64,000 nucleotides of DNA from Pseudofabraea citricarpa (lineage: Eukaryota > Ascomycota > Leotiomycetes > Helotiales > Dermateaceae), in assembly GCA_029641185.1 (NCBI GenBank), contig JAPWGK010000020.1, forward strand, positions 310,001-374,000. The letters run 5' to 3'. A program made the position numbers and the translations under genes. Position 1 is the stretch's first letter. Each line of letters starts with the position of its first letter. The notes below the pieces were generated by a model, which was not told where the DNA came from, searched no databases, and worked only from the letters and a program-made list of their open reading frames with translations. Below are positions 9,960 to 23,000 of the stretch, one piece after another.

Positions 9960-11187
9960 GGTTCTGGAGAAGAGATTTTCGAACGCGCAAATGGCCCAAA
10001 AAGTCAAGCGACGCGAGGATATACTGCCGCCAAGCCATATCTTGCAGATCTCCGAATTGGGAACGCCTCTTCCGCGGCATGCATGAGCGGGGATTGTGGG
10101 GGAGAATGTTGGAAGGACCGCGTGGACAAAGTGTTGGGCTGTTGGGCTGTCCAATCCGCGCGCCTGCTCCTTCCCATCTCTATGCGGGTCAGCAATGCAC
10201 CTCGAGTCTAGCGAGATGACTCGGAAAAGCTGGAATACGAGTGCATGGTAACGTGTAGTATTCCAGATTTCGAAATCACTCGACTTGTCTGTTCATTAGT
10301 AGATTCTTTGCATTGAATTTCATATTGTATGTTGGCTCTGTGCTGTGTAGATCTCGGTCAGGTGCTTGCCTTCCTGTGCTTGCAGCCACAGTAAGCACTT
10401 CAAAACTTCACCGTCAACAACATATCTTATCCTCCTCAAACATTCTAATAAATCCAAAGTGTGATACCTTCCTTCTTGAAGATATCTAGCTTTCGGGGCT
10501 CGTGGCAATTAACAAAAGTCCTGTGTGGGGAACATCGCTTGACTTCCTCATGCGGGTGTGATGTGCATCTACACAATTGACAAGAAAGTAGTCGTGAGAG
10601 TTCTGTAGGCTTGGAAGTATATAGACTACTCTCAAATATGTATCAAACTACCTGAAACAATACAGCAACCAATAATTCCACAAATGCGTGCGCATTTGCC
10701 CCTTGGCCCAAGACGTCACCGCTCGCTTCGAATTATTATTTCTATCTGGGGGGAAAAACTCGTGTTAATTTAATTTGACCTCCGTGAATGACAGGCGACA
10801 AGGTCTTTAAATTGGTGTACATAGGTAGCTATGGATCATTTTGAAGCTTATAAGAGATGTAATTCCCCATAAACCTTGGACTGGACTATGAAGAAAAGAA
10901 GACAATCGAATCGTGATTGAGGGTTTATCTTATTCTTCGAATTCAGTTACGAAATAAACAGCATAGCCAGAACAGATCAAATGGAGATTGAGAGTAAAAT
11001 AAAGTCTCTATGAGATATATTTAGACATACAATACGAAAGGAAAAGTAAAGGGGCAAAAAAAACCATCCGTTTCTCAAGAACTCCCGGAAATAAAGAAAA
11101 AGCCGGCTCAACAGATGCAGATGCAAATGCAAATCCACCCACCCACACCATGCTGTAACATCATCAGAAGCCGTACTTCGACTTCCC
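9960..11187. other. intergenic
   Basis: It lies upstream of the minus-strand repeat unit and downstream of the LysM/CBM18 gene. I find no supported gene, tRNA or repeat. Minus-strand ORFs near 9714-10154 lack a convincing start or spliced continuation. Confidence 0.5.
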
Positions 11188-14100
11188 CTAGTCCTCCTCC
11201 ACAATCCTCACATCCTCATTAAACATACTCATCCCCTTAAAGTTCCCCACCCCTCCGCCTCCCTGGCGAGCGAACAAGCTTCTCGGGGCGCGGGGATCAA
11301 GGCACAGCTCCTGAGTCTTCTCGCTATAGCACGTATTCCCACAGCACGAGTCCTGCAAGCAGATATTGCTTGGGCAGTCCTTGTTGGTCTGGCACGGGTC
11401 CCCGCACACACTGTAGCGCGAGATGCACCACCCTACGCCCGAGGAGTCGCCCATGCAGATACCGCCGTCGAGCCCGTCGTCATTGTTGCACGACCCGCCG
11501 CATATGTGTGTTCGGAAGTTACCACATGTGCCTGGATTGCCGCAGTTCGGGAGACTGGTGGGTTTGGATGGTGGTGTTGGGGTGGATTTGATTGTTGAGG
11601 TCGAGGCGGGCTTGAGTGGCTGCTGAGATGGTGAAAAAGGTTAGAATTTCAATTGATCTTGATCACTGGATGAAAATGGATGTTTGGAACTGGAAAGAAA
11701 GAGAGGGGAGGGAGGGAGCTTGAAACAGGATGATATTGATAATCTTGACTTTCTTCTGACTAGGTAGCGAAGTAGATTCCTTATCCCTCCCTAAAAAAGA
11801 CAGAGCTCCTTCCATTACAACCACCACAAACCCTTCAACAAATGCGTATACAGAAAATTCATTTTCTCAAATTAATCAGAAGTAGAAGCGGTACTTACAG
11901 CAGCGAATACACCACCAGGGATCCTACCAGCCGGATCGACGAAACTAGCAGTAGGTGTAGGCAATCCCAAGACGCAAGAGCACGCACTCGAGATCTCGAT
12001 AGGCGAGAAAGTGATAACGGGACCAGCAGGCCCGGCGCTTGAGATCGGAGGGAAGGCGACGACAGAAGAGATGGCAGCAGAAGGTGTGGTGATTGAGGAA
12101 GGAGGACTGCAGGCTCCAAAGCTTGACAAGCATCCAGCTCCGCAGTAATCAGATCCTGTACCGCAGTATCCATATTCAGAACAACACTCGCCCAGTGGGC
12201 ATGAGGTGAAATCACTAAGTGGCCCACAGTCGGGTGGAGTTGGGAGTGAGCTGGAAGATGGCAAGACGACTGGGGCAGACAAGACAGACGAGACAGCTGG
12301 ACCTCCTGTGCATACACCGCCTTGGGAGAATTCAGGTAAGCAATCAGCTCCGCAATAATCTGGTCCAGTACCGCAGTACCCAAATGCGGAGCAGCATCCA
12401 GTGCCACAAATGCCATTACCACCAAGAGGGCCACAGATTGGTGGTGTTGGGCCACTAGTTGGGGCAGCTGAAGGCAATAGAACAGCAGTTGTAGTTGCAA
12501 TCCCCAAAGCAGAAGAGAATGGTGCAGTTCCACAAACGCCGTCCTGAGAGTACGCAGGGTCGCAATCAACTCCGCAGTAATCTGGACCAAGACCACAGTA
12601 GCCGAATACAGAACAGCATCCTGTGGCACAGATTCCCCCACCACCGAGCGGACCACAGACTGGTGGTGTTGGCCCACTAGTTGGTGTACCTGAAGGAGAA
12701 ATAGCTCCAGTGCTGCTTGCAGAGATAGCAGGGCAAGTATCAGAAGGAGCGATGGTCGATGGGTTTCCAGCCACACAGTAGCTACAACGTATCAGTATAA
12801 AATTGCCGCTGAAGACGGATGAATGACTTACGCGAATGATTGTAAAAGGTTGAGGCAGTTACACCAAATATCAGGATTCAATGCTTGGAATTGTTCGAAA
12901 GTCAAGCCGTATTGTGCTGCAAGACTTGGGCAGTAATCTCCAGAGACGACAACATGCCATTGGCAGCAGTTATCTGTCACTCCACGTCTGGTATCACTTG
13001 GTGGAGATGGTGTACAAGAAGCAACGGCAATTGGGGTGGTAGTGGCAATGCCGCCGATTGTTGGGCTTCCAGTCAAGCTGGTAAGAATTAGTATTGATTG
13101 ATAGAATCGATTGTATATTCTTACCTGGGCTCATTAGGACCAAGAGTTGAAGCAGAACCAGGGATGGCCAAGTAAGAGCTGCAATATACTTGAGCTCCAG
13201 GCTCGCCGACTCCTAAGATCGAGCTCAAAGCTCCCGTCGCAACACAAGACGGTGCAGGTGTGACAATAGGCAATCCAGTGATAATGGATGGTCCAGTAGT
13301 GATGGAAGCTGGGATTGATGGAATAATTGACGAAGATGGCGGTGGTGTACCATCGACACAGTAACTAATTTTATCAGCATTTGAATAAAACAGAGCACGC
13401 ACTATATCTACTTACGCGACTCCAGTAAGAAGGTTGAAGCAGTTCTCATCAACATCAGGGTTCAACAAGCGAAATTCTGCAAGAGTAATTCCAGCAGTAC
13501 CCAAGATTCCCTCGCAAGTATCACTGCCTCCAACGACAATATATTCACAACAATTTGTTGTGGTGCTAGGTGGAGGGAAGGTTGGGGGTAGAACTGGAGA
13601 ACAACCGGTACTTGAAGGGAGTGCTGGAGAAGTTCCTGATGGCAATGCAGCAATTGAAGAAGTTCCGGGCAGTGGTGGACAACCTTGGCATGGTGGACAA
13701 CCTGGGCAGACCTCAATCTCACCCTCAATACAATATCTAAATAATATTAGTAAGTTTAAATGAATCAACATTGAACTACTCACGCTAATCCTGGGACAAG
13801 GTTATTGCAGAATGCATCTATAGCAGGATTTAAGGCTCGCAACTCTTCAAGAGTGATTCCTGCTGCGACTTCGATGTATGCACAAGTATCACCGAGCCTA
13901 GGAACCCAGTAATCAGTGCAGCAGTCGGTGGTTCCATTGGCAGGAGTGGCAGGAGGAATGATTGATGAGCAAGATGGAACGGGAACCGCACTAGTGAAAG
14001 ACCCAGTAGGTTGCACGACGGGTGTCGAAGGCAAGCCAGGCACTGAGCCAGTGGGCTCTAAGATAGGAGTAGATGGTTCAAAGGGCACTGAGCCAGTAGG

Positions 14101-15264
14101 TTCCGGGATAGGAGTAGATGGCTCAAAGGGTACGGAGCCAGTAGGTTCCAAGATAGGAGTAGATGGCCCAACAGGCACGGAGCCAGTGGGCTGCAAGATA
14201 GGAGTAGATGGCTCGAAGGGCACTGAGCCAGTGGTTTCCAGGATCGGAGTAGATTGTTCAGAAATTATTGGGCCAGTGATCGAGGCAGATGGTTCTACTT
14301 CTGGAACCAAGCCAGTAGCTGATCCACTTGGTAGGCCATCCGGAATGGTGGCAGTTCCAGGAACCTCAGTTACTACACTACCAGGAATACCAGTTTCTGT
14401 AGCGCTTTCAGGAATGCTGGGTATGGTAGCACTCTCAATCGGGATTGATATGCTTGGAGTCACCGAATGAGTTATGACGCACGGACAATCTTGAGGAAAT
14501 TAGTCTCGTCCCACAGCCGAAGAACAGATACATACCAGTGATAGTTAGAGTCGTCGCTTCGGTGATCGTGTAGGTCTTGGTACCGTGAGTGAACTCAGTA
14601 GGGGATGGACAGACAGTGGTGAAAATATCAGTAGTGATTGTCGTATACACAATGTCATCGGTTGGCGCGGGAGGGGGAGTGGTCGTTTTGGTGATGGGTT
14701 CAGTGTATGTGCAAGGGCAATCTAAGATGCATGAGAAAGCAGTTTTTTTTATATCTCATTCATCACATACCTTTAATTGTCAGAGTTGTAGCCTCAGTTA
14801 CTGTGTAAGTCTTGCTGTTTTGAGTGAAAACCGTTGGCTCCGGACAGTAGGTTGTGAGAGTTTGAACAGTAATGGTAGTGTACTCAACATGCTCGGTGGG
14901 CGGAGGTTGAGGAACAACTATTTTGGTGATCCTGCAATCCATTAGCCAAGTATTTGAGAATGAATACAGCTAGCTGCACAGCGCGTTGGGGGTTTACGAG
15001 TACTCACGGTGGAGGGAAGGTTGGCTTTGGATTCACAGTGGTCGTCAAGGTAACGCAGGTATAAATATCGGTAGGAACATCTTCGACAGTGGTAGTACAA
15101 AGGTCCGGGATCGAAAGAACCGTTGGTGTAGAAACATGAGTGTCAATGCAAGATAGAGATTCAACGAGTGTATAAACGTAACAGAGATCGTCGACCTCGC
15201 CTTGATGAGCGAGTGCCGCAGCGAGAAGGGTAGCCGCAGCGAAGGCGGTTTTAAAGAGCGACAT
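11188..15264 (-). CDS. secreted LysM + CBM18 (hevein-type) chitin-binding mosaic protein, 1144 aa
   Basis: Nine exons: 15264-15008, 14931-14771, 14721-14536, 14489-13784, 13736-13416, 13364-13125, 13077-12832, 12781-11899, 11622-11188. The phases sum to 1145 codons. A signal peptide ([19 protein letters not shown]) is followed by two similar YTTIT...[13 protein letters not shown] modules (exons 2-3), then a Ser/Thr/Pro region with 16-residue repeats (around residues 250-370). Three LysM-type domains (about 388-436, 495-543, 657-705) each start CC-x(2)-(Y/W) and carry a central LNP motif. Three CBM18 domains (about 747-788, 821-862, 890-929) have the GYCG...DYCG core. A separate Cys-rich C-terminus (exon 9) ends the protein. 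It should bind chitin or its oligomers at the wall or outside the cell. I see no catalytic domain, so a wall-protective or effector-like role is an inference. Confidence 0.88.
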
Positions 15265-18200
15265 GGTGAGAAAATGAAAGACGACTTTTCCAGCGATACT
15301 GACGACAACGACGGGGTCTCAGGAACTGGGGAGCAGCCATTCTTAACTGATCTGGCGCTGACATAATTCCTGAATCAGAAACACGATACTTGTGCTGAGG
15401 AGAACGCAGATCATCCTCAGGTCTCGAGCCAACATTCTTCATGATGATATGACGGCGAAAGAAACGAGACATGTTCAATGAGACGGTCGAGATTGAATGC
15501 TTAAGCGCGTCTCTGGAATTCAACGCGCTTAAAAAAGGAGTTGTAAATATCGCTTAAAGAGCTCCTTGAGATCTGGCTATGAGCCAAGCTGGAAACTCCT
15601 GTCTCTTGCTATGAAGAGCCTGTACTTTGTTGTCTTGTATTCGCGTGACTTACGGTGAAAGACAAACAAATATCCAAGTCTCATCCCTTGCGCAGTCTCG
15701 ACCAAAACATGTTGATCCAGGAACGAGATTCTCCTCAATTCGTCCGGAGCCGCAGGTATAAGATGGGAACAACATCCAGCCACTTGGCCGATGAAAACAC
15801 TTGCCCGGTTGGTAAGATGAGCGGGTCAAAAAGGACCTCACGTCTGGGGGGAAGGAATCTGGAAGTAAGTCACATGTTTGTTGGCACTGGCTCTTAGTCA
15901 TGTGATCTCGCTTGTCTGCTTCCATGTTCTTCGGCTTCACATCCGACCACACCCGGCCAACCAGCCAACTCTGTCCATCCATGCATCCATGCACCACATC
16001 ATCAGCCTTGCCGGCTTCTCACCAGGATCAACACGGCACACTGAGTAAGAACGCCATCAACGCCAAACCAAACGCCTTCCAGTGGCAGCCTGACAACGGG
16101 CTAATATAGGGAATAGCTAACAAGCCATAGCCTAGCTAATATAGCCCCCCTGCTCGATGTTCCGAAACTGCCGTCTGGTAGAGCGAAAGGCCGAAGCCGA
16201 GAGAGTGAGAAAGTGTGAGGTGAGAGTCTCCAAGTGAGTGAGAGTCGTGAAAGTCATGGTGGCGGTTCCTTGATGCTTTGCATGAGTTATAGTCTCGTGT
16301 CGATTTTCGTACATGTGGATATGATGCAATGCAATGCGATGCGATGCTATGCTATCTAGGTACTGTACTAACCTGACCCAATCTAACACCCAAAAGATCA
16401 ACAGTCCCAATCGGGAGTCCCGTCGTTTATTTTCCCTACCGACCTATGTAACCTGCTGTCCAGAGGAACAGTATCAAAACCTTCGTACTTTTTCTCCCCA
16501 CGGAATCCCCTCCTCTACCGCACCTCTGCTGAAACTAGATCGTAGCGTCAGGCTAAACGTACCGCTTCAATCCCTCAGTCCTTCAAGCTCCAAAAAATCC
16601 CGAAAGCAGATTTAAGGTTAATTTAGATCTCTCCTCTACCAGTACCGTATGGCATGTATGTCCGATACATCCGTTCCGAGCTGCTTAACAATCCAAGCCA
16701 CTTCTATAGTACACGTAGGCACAAGTCTTCAGGAGAAGCATTGATTTGTCAGAACAGGAAGAGGAAGAGGAAGAGCAAGAGCAAGAGCAAGAGAGAGCAA
16801 GAAAAGAAGGAGGCACAGCAAACCTTCGCATGCTCATCCGAGCTCCTCTCAAAGCACCCAATTCACAACCAAGGCATGAACAAGCTCATCCGAGCTCTCT
16901 TTGCCCCGTCTCCCCCCGACGTTCATCTCTGACAGAATAGGCCATCCTTCATTATGGCATAAACAAAATCCCGATCTGACATGTCCCCCAAGAAGAGGAA
17001 ACATGCTCACAAAAAGTCCAAGACTGTCTGTTCTCTTCTCCTCTCCTCTCCTCTCCTCCCCAAGAGTATTCCAGACCAAACCAGACCAGGCCAGCACTAG
17101 ACCAAACCCAAGCTAAACTGCGCCCCTCTCACGTTCATACAGTAGCCATAGCCACTCCACTGTAGATCTCCACACATCACCACATCCCCCTCCGAAATCC
17201 CAACTCCAAACCGCACCTCATAGGAGTCGGAGGACAACTCCGAGCACACACCCATACACACCCCACAACGACTCCACAACAACAAGCAACCCACCCTCGA
17301 CTCCACAATCAAACACGCCATAACCCACCTGGCTCTCTCTCTGTTATTATCGGCATTCTACCGATTGCCCAACTCCACAGCATAGCTACCTAGACAACCT
17401 CCTCTGGCCTCTTGGAACCCCGTAGCGCTTTCTTGATTTTCCCACTTTGCCCACTTTCCTAGGTACTACTGTACCTACCCTGCCCTGCCCGGCCCTGATC
17501 TCCTCTCCCGCCTTTCCCTCCCTCCTCGCAACTTCGCAACCCCCCCCCAAAACTCTAACTCGACTCACCAGTTGACTATAGCTGTGTCCTATAAGTAAGC
17601 ACATAATATATCAGAGCCCAAGTAAGCAAGTATAGCTAGCTAGGTTAACTAAGTAAAATAGCCTGCCTGCCTAGAATTAGCGGTCAGTGAACCCAGAAAT
17701 AGCCTGAGAGGAGAACTAGCCAGCACACGAGTGTCCAGCTACTTTGTTTGTCTCTTGTCTCTTGTCTCTTCCCTTCCCCTCTCCTCTCTGCCGAAGAGCG
17801 AGTGAGTGAGTGAGTGAGAGAGAGAGGGGGAAAGCAAGCCCAAGCTCAAGCCCAAGTCCTGCCAGCACGGCAAGCCACAGGTCAATAAAGAAAGGAAAGA
17901 CTTCCAGAAAGAAGCGCCGAGACACCCAAAAGAAAAAGCAAATACTTCCCGCTCCGAAACTGCCCTACAGATTCGGGGCTTTTTTTACAGGGACATTATC
18001 AACACCTACCCAAGTAACAGTACCTGAGGTAACCTACCTACATTACCTACCACCAAAACAACAAAAAAAGCAACGTTGCTGTATCGTACCATGTCGTATA
18101 TCATATCATATCATATCATGTTGTCCCCATCCCATACCCATCCATTCTAGCACAGCATAAACTGAGACATGCATACATAAACAAGAGCATAAAAAAAAAA

Positions 18201-18698
18201 GGTGACCCAGAAAAACCAACCAGCACTTTAACCTTTAACCTTTTTACCTTTATCCTTTTTTTACCCCTTCAAACTCTCCCAAGGAATCCCAGTCGCAGAT
18301 CTCTTTTGATCTGGGGAAATTATGACGATCCCCGTGTTTTGCGCCTGCTGCTGGGCATTAGAAAAAGGCACACTTTGATCCTGGGTCGAGGAAGGGCTCA
18401 AAAATTTGAATGCATGCTTGTTTATATTTTCGGTCACACGACCTTTCTTTTTCTCTCTCAAACTTCTAAAGATTACTAGTAAGACAATAACAATCCAAAT
18501 TCCCAAAAAGGTAAACCAGTGTATACGTTCGCCGCTACTCTTCCCGGTACCAGATGCAATGCATGTATGCCCAATCACCAAAAAACAAAACCTCTCCCAA
18601 AAAAGAAGAAAAACCAGAAAAAAACGCCATCGCTATGCTGCTCCCAAGGGGGTTTTCCTTTCCTTCCGTTTCCTTCCGTTCAATCATTAAAGAGTAAT
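15265..18698. other. 3.4-kb gene-poor region upstream of the LysM/CBM18 gene
   Basis: It contains the promoter of the LysM/CBM18 gene and the 3' flank of the bZIP gene. There are several low-complexity tracts: ATGC-rich pentamers (16320-16355), GAGCAAGAGCAAGAG-like (16755-16805), TCTCCTCTCC (17035-17060) and TATCATATCATATC (18098-18120). No ORF has gene-like composition with splice support. Confidence 0.5.
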
Positions 18699-20013
18699 TT
18701 ACCATTCAGGTAAGAGAGTAGCACCCCTCTGTCTCCGCCAGAAATTCGCTCGCACCACCCATTCCTTACCAACTAGCCAACCCCAGCGCTCCAAGACCTG
18801 TGCCGACATCTCCCACGAGATCTCATTCAGGGGTTCATCGCCCCAGATGATGATCTGGCCGATGTCTTCGGATTCGCCGATCAGGCTGCCGACTTCCTTG
18901 ACAAAACTCTGTGCAACGTCTTGTGTGACACTGATGAGCCGGTCGCGAAGGGACGGCGAAGCGAGCAGATCGATTCCATGGTAATGTGGCGTCTCGAGTT
19001 GCGTCTTGGATGGCTGCAGAGCGGGTGGGAGGGTGGAGCTCATAGATTTTAGAACTGAGAGGTGCTTGGAGGAGGTCGCGGTCACCGAGGGATCGGAGAG
19101 GAGTGGTCGGAATGTTTGCAAAATTTCTGCCCGGGCTTTGTTGCGATCATACGGGATGGCAACCATGAGACTACGACGACGATTAACGCGGAACTTAGAT
19201 CAGTCCGTAAAAGACAAACCTCTGTGAAGTGCCGCTGGTGGCGGACTGGCCCGAGGCTCGTCTCGATTGTGCCTCGACCGAAGGGACAAGGTTTAGAGAT
19301 TGAAAAGGGGGTCCCATTGAAGACCGAGGGGATCGGAAGCCTGATGACTCAGGTGAGCTTTGAGAATTATGACGGACGCCGGATGGATGTACCATAGAAT
19401 ATGGCTGAGACAAAGACAAATTAGAGGGCTCGGCATATGCTTGCATTGAAGAACCCATCATGGATGAGGTGAGGGACAGCGATGCCATGGGCATCATGTC
19501 CGACGCGAGACTTGCTGGTGGACTGCCATGTCCTGAGATGGACGTGCCCGAGATGGACGGCGAGAGAGAGTATTGTCGGCCATCGTTCCCGAGCGGAACA
19601 TTGATGGGGACCGAGAGGCCATGTGATGATGTGCCATAGAGTTGCGCTCTCAATGCTTCATTCTCCCTCCTCAATTCATCATTCTGATAGCGGAGTCGCT
19701 CAATCTCTTCCGACTGCTCGGTGTTCTGTTCTTTTTGCGCCTGCTCCAGGTTCTTCAAATGCTCCTTTCTTCGGCGACCTGGGATGCGGTTAGCCAGCTG
19801 TGAGCGGGTCATAGCCACCACCACCACTTACGGAATTCTCGTTGAGCGAGACGATTGTACTTGATGCAGGTGAGTATATATCTTTCCGGCATCGACGAGA
19901 GATGGGCTTACCTCGCGCTTGCGCTCCTCCTTGTCAGCAGATTGGTCGTTCATGTTGCTCTCGAGAGAGTAGTGATGTCTTGAGTGTCGAGTAACAGTAG
20001 TAGAGAGGGTCAT
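18699..20013 (-). CDS. bZIP transcription factor with C-terminal DUF3425 domain, 386 aa
   Basis: Four exons: 20013-19912, 19859-19832 (28 nt), 19778-19220 and 19170-18699. The phases are consistent over 387 codons. The spliced basic region reads EERKRE-YNRLAQREF-RRRRKEHL (residues about 29-53), with the N-x3-QR signature of fungal AP-1-like bZIPs, followed by a short leucine zipper/coiled coil to about residue 85. A Ser/Pro-rich middle leads to a C-terminal region with ISWEMSAQVLERWGWLV and FWRRQRG, typical of DUF3425. It should be a nuclear DNA-binding regulator. Its targets cannot be read from the sequence. It is flanked by long non-coding stretches, a common setting for regulators in filamentous fungi. 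Confidence 0.88.
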
Positions 20014-23000
20014 GGTGATGTGTGGAGTGAACGAAAGGACATATGGGCTTATAAGTGGTGAGGACGGACCCTGGGAGTTGAAGGATGTCCTGCCTTATGT
20101 AAATAGCAAATCCGTAGGGCAGGGACCTGAAGGTGAGATGGATACAAGAGGGAACCCTGCAAACTGCTTCCGTCTGGTGAGGTGGGGCATTTTTGGCGCA
20201 ACCTGTTACCCACTTTGGGATGTAGGCAACGAGATTCCTGGGCCGTAGCTTCAGCCTTGAAAGAAGCTACTCGGAACCCTGGCCTTGTAGCTTATTAGCT
20301 GGTGTTGGTGCTTGGTGCTTGTGCTTGTTGCTTGGAGCTTGTTGCTTGGAGCTTGGTGCTTGGTGCTTGGTGCACACACACACTGACCAACTCGCCAGTC
20401 GCACATCCGCCCACTCAGAGCCATCAGCCATCGAGCATCGAGCATCGATCAGCGCCAGCAGCAGCAGCATCATCATCATCACCAACGTCCAGTATGCTGT
20501 GCACGCTACTGGCTAGCTGGCCCGGCCTGGCCTGGCCTGGCATGCTGCTGGAAGAGAGAGCTGGGTCAGTAATGTTACCATAATAACCTTCTGGATCGAC
20601 AGCAATAGCCCTACAGACACCGCTTGCGACCAGCCCACCAACCATGATGCGTGCTTGATCAGATTGATTGACAACGCAGTCGGTTGGCGTTGCTATTTCC
20701 ACATTGGCTGTGCAGATGAGCTTTTTGAAACCCAGGGCGGCATCTCATCGTGGGGTTAGTGCCACTGCGATCTGCTGCCGCCAGCGAGGCTTGAGGAGTT
20801 CAGCCCGGCGAAGCACATGTAGTATGTGGTATGGTACGGCACGGTTTGAAGTTTGGGGGCCTCGGAGAGGAAGAGGGGGGGGTTGTATCGAATTTAGTCG
20901 CCAAATTAGACCCGGCACATCTGATGGAGATAAGATTGCTCAATCGCCGGGGGGGTGCTGGGAATGCTGGCCGCTTGTGGGTGGTGGAAGAGGTGGTGGT
21001 TGGTGGTTGGGTGTTGAAGGAGGTGGAGGAGGTGGAGGAGGTGGTGTTGGTGTTGGTGTTGGTGTTGTCCAGGTGTGCAATGATCACTGGGTGTCAGAGA
21101 CGCAGCGGAGTGTCGATGAGGCACGGACAATAATCAACAATAATCAATCCAGCGGGCAGTGCAGCCGAGTTTCTATTGGGCCGCTGATACGAGATAGCCT
21201 CACCCGTCGAGATACAGTAGAGGTATATTATTATCATTATTAATTATTCTGGGTCGAGGGCCGCAAGAAGGGTCCGATGGATCTTGCATTATAATGTTGG
21301 TTCTGACAATTGGTACAGTTTAGTTAGTTTCTTTATTCGTTCGTTCTAATTTATCCATTATTACTGTATTAACTACTATCATCTGTTCTGTCTGTCTCGC
21401 TTACAAACTCTGGAATATGATCGACAAGCTGGACCCAGTTCTTGCTACAGTAGTAAAGTGTGTCTTCGTATCCTGGCGAAAGAAACATGGGAAAGTGACT
21501 TCTTGCTGATTGGTCCGCTCGGCAAATGACTAAATGCATGCACATCTGAATACTCCGCAATGCTTCTCTTCTTTCTTTCTTTCTTTTTTTGTTGCAGCTT
21601 GCGCTGCGTGCCTGGTTCCTGTTCCTGTACCGACCGTATGATTATTTCCTTTCCAATGCGTGCGGTGCGGGTGTAAGCTTCCAAGCTTCCAAGGTTCCCT
21701 CGTGGCAAAGCCCTCCATCGTCCTGCAATCAATGGCACTTGGGCACACTTTTTGGCTCTGACGCTTCCTCCCGCCACAGACCTGCAGAATCACAAGGCGG
21801 ACCAGAAGGCGCAGGACCATTTTCAGCCTTGCGCTAAGGGGATGTTGTCCAAACATGGGGAACGAGGATGCCAGGGAGATGCCAGGGAGGTGCCAGGGAG
21901 GTGCCAGGGAACCTCGACAGCCAACACCGTGTCGGCAGCCCGATCGTCGCGGGCGCCTCCGAGATATGAGATCTTACCCACCGTGCTGGAAAGAGGATGA
22001 GTAAGACAGCAGCAGACCGACCGACGGTACAGAGGTACTCGTACAGCATCCAGCGAATAGCGAACAGCAATCCCGACTGAAACTCACAAACGAACACCGA
22101 ACACTGCTCAGCTACTGTACTGCACTGTACCGTAATAAGCACGGAACCCAGGGATGGCATCGAACACAGCAGCGAGACAACCAAGAACCTCTCACCAGAC
22201 CCTACCGGGTAGTAATTAATAAGCCCGTACTTCTACCATATCACAGTCGACACAATCGAAGGTTAACTGGAGCATGAGCAGGAACTGAAGCTGCACCACC
22301 ATCATCATCAGCTTTCGCCTCAACCATTCAACCGTATGACAAAGCCGACATGCGACAGATCATTGGGTGCTGCGGATAAGGAAGAGGATGATATTCGAAG
22401 TGGCAGCAGTCGATCATTGCTCGCTGAGAGATTGGCACCACTGGGCTCATTAGGCCTATTGAGGTGCTCATCGCGCGCTGTGCTGCAAGCTCTCACACCC
22501 GCACCAGCATCAGCAACCCAATTCTACACCGGCCCAGCACCAGCGCTGACAGCTGCTCAACTGCTCAACCCGCTAGCCCTAGAAACTTGGACGTTCTAGG
22601 AATTGCTGCATGAAGCAATCCGTGACCTTCTCAATGCCGCTGACTGCCACTGCCACTGCCACGGCGGCCCAATGCGAATGCTAATGCTCACCATCGTCTG
22701 AAGCGCGACACGATGCCGAAGCCACTGACACCTTGGGTCCGTTACCGTGTCGCAGTCGTAGTGCCGGCACCTACGGTCATCATCAGTGACTCTAATTTCA
22801 GGATCAATAACCACCCGACGGCAAAGCAGATGACGGGGGAAAGGGGAGCGGGCGGGCGGGAGTAGCAAGTCAGATGGGGAGATGGCGATAGTGTGCGATG
22901 CTATTGAGAGCGAGGCAGACCGGCTATCACATCACATCACATCGCATCGCAGAAACAAAATCTTGATGCTATTCCCAGCGATGGTTAAACACGTGTGGGT

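Noticed and set aside
13916..14470. 184-codon plus-strand ORF with [11 protein letters not shown] repeats
   Set aside because: Antisense shadow of the Ser/Pro repeat region of the LysM/CBM18 gene, which has signal peptide, domains and consistent splicing.
18225..18262. CTTTAACC/TTTAACC runs as interstitial telomere repeats
   Set aside because: Only a few imperfect copies and no TTAGGG-type array.
20668..21243. 191-codon plus-strand ORF rich in Gly and Val
   Set aside because: Openness comes from a GGTGGAGG/GGTGTT low-complexity tract; no domain or splice support.
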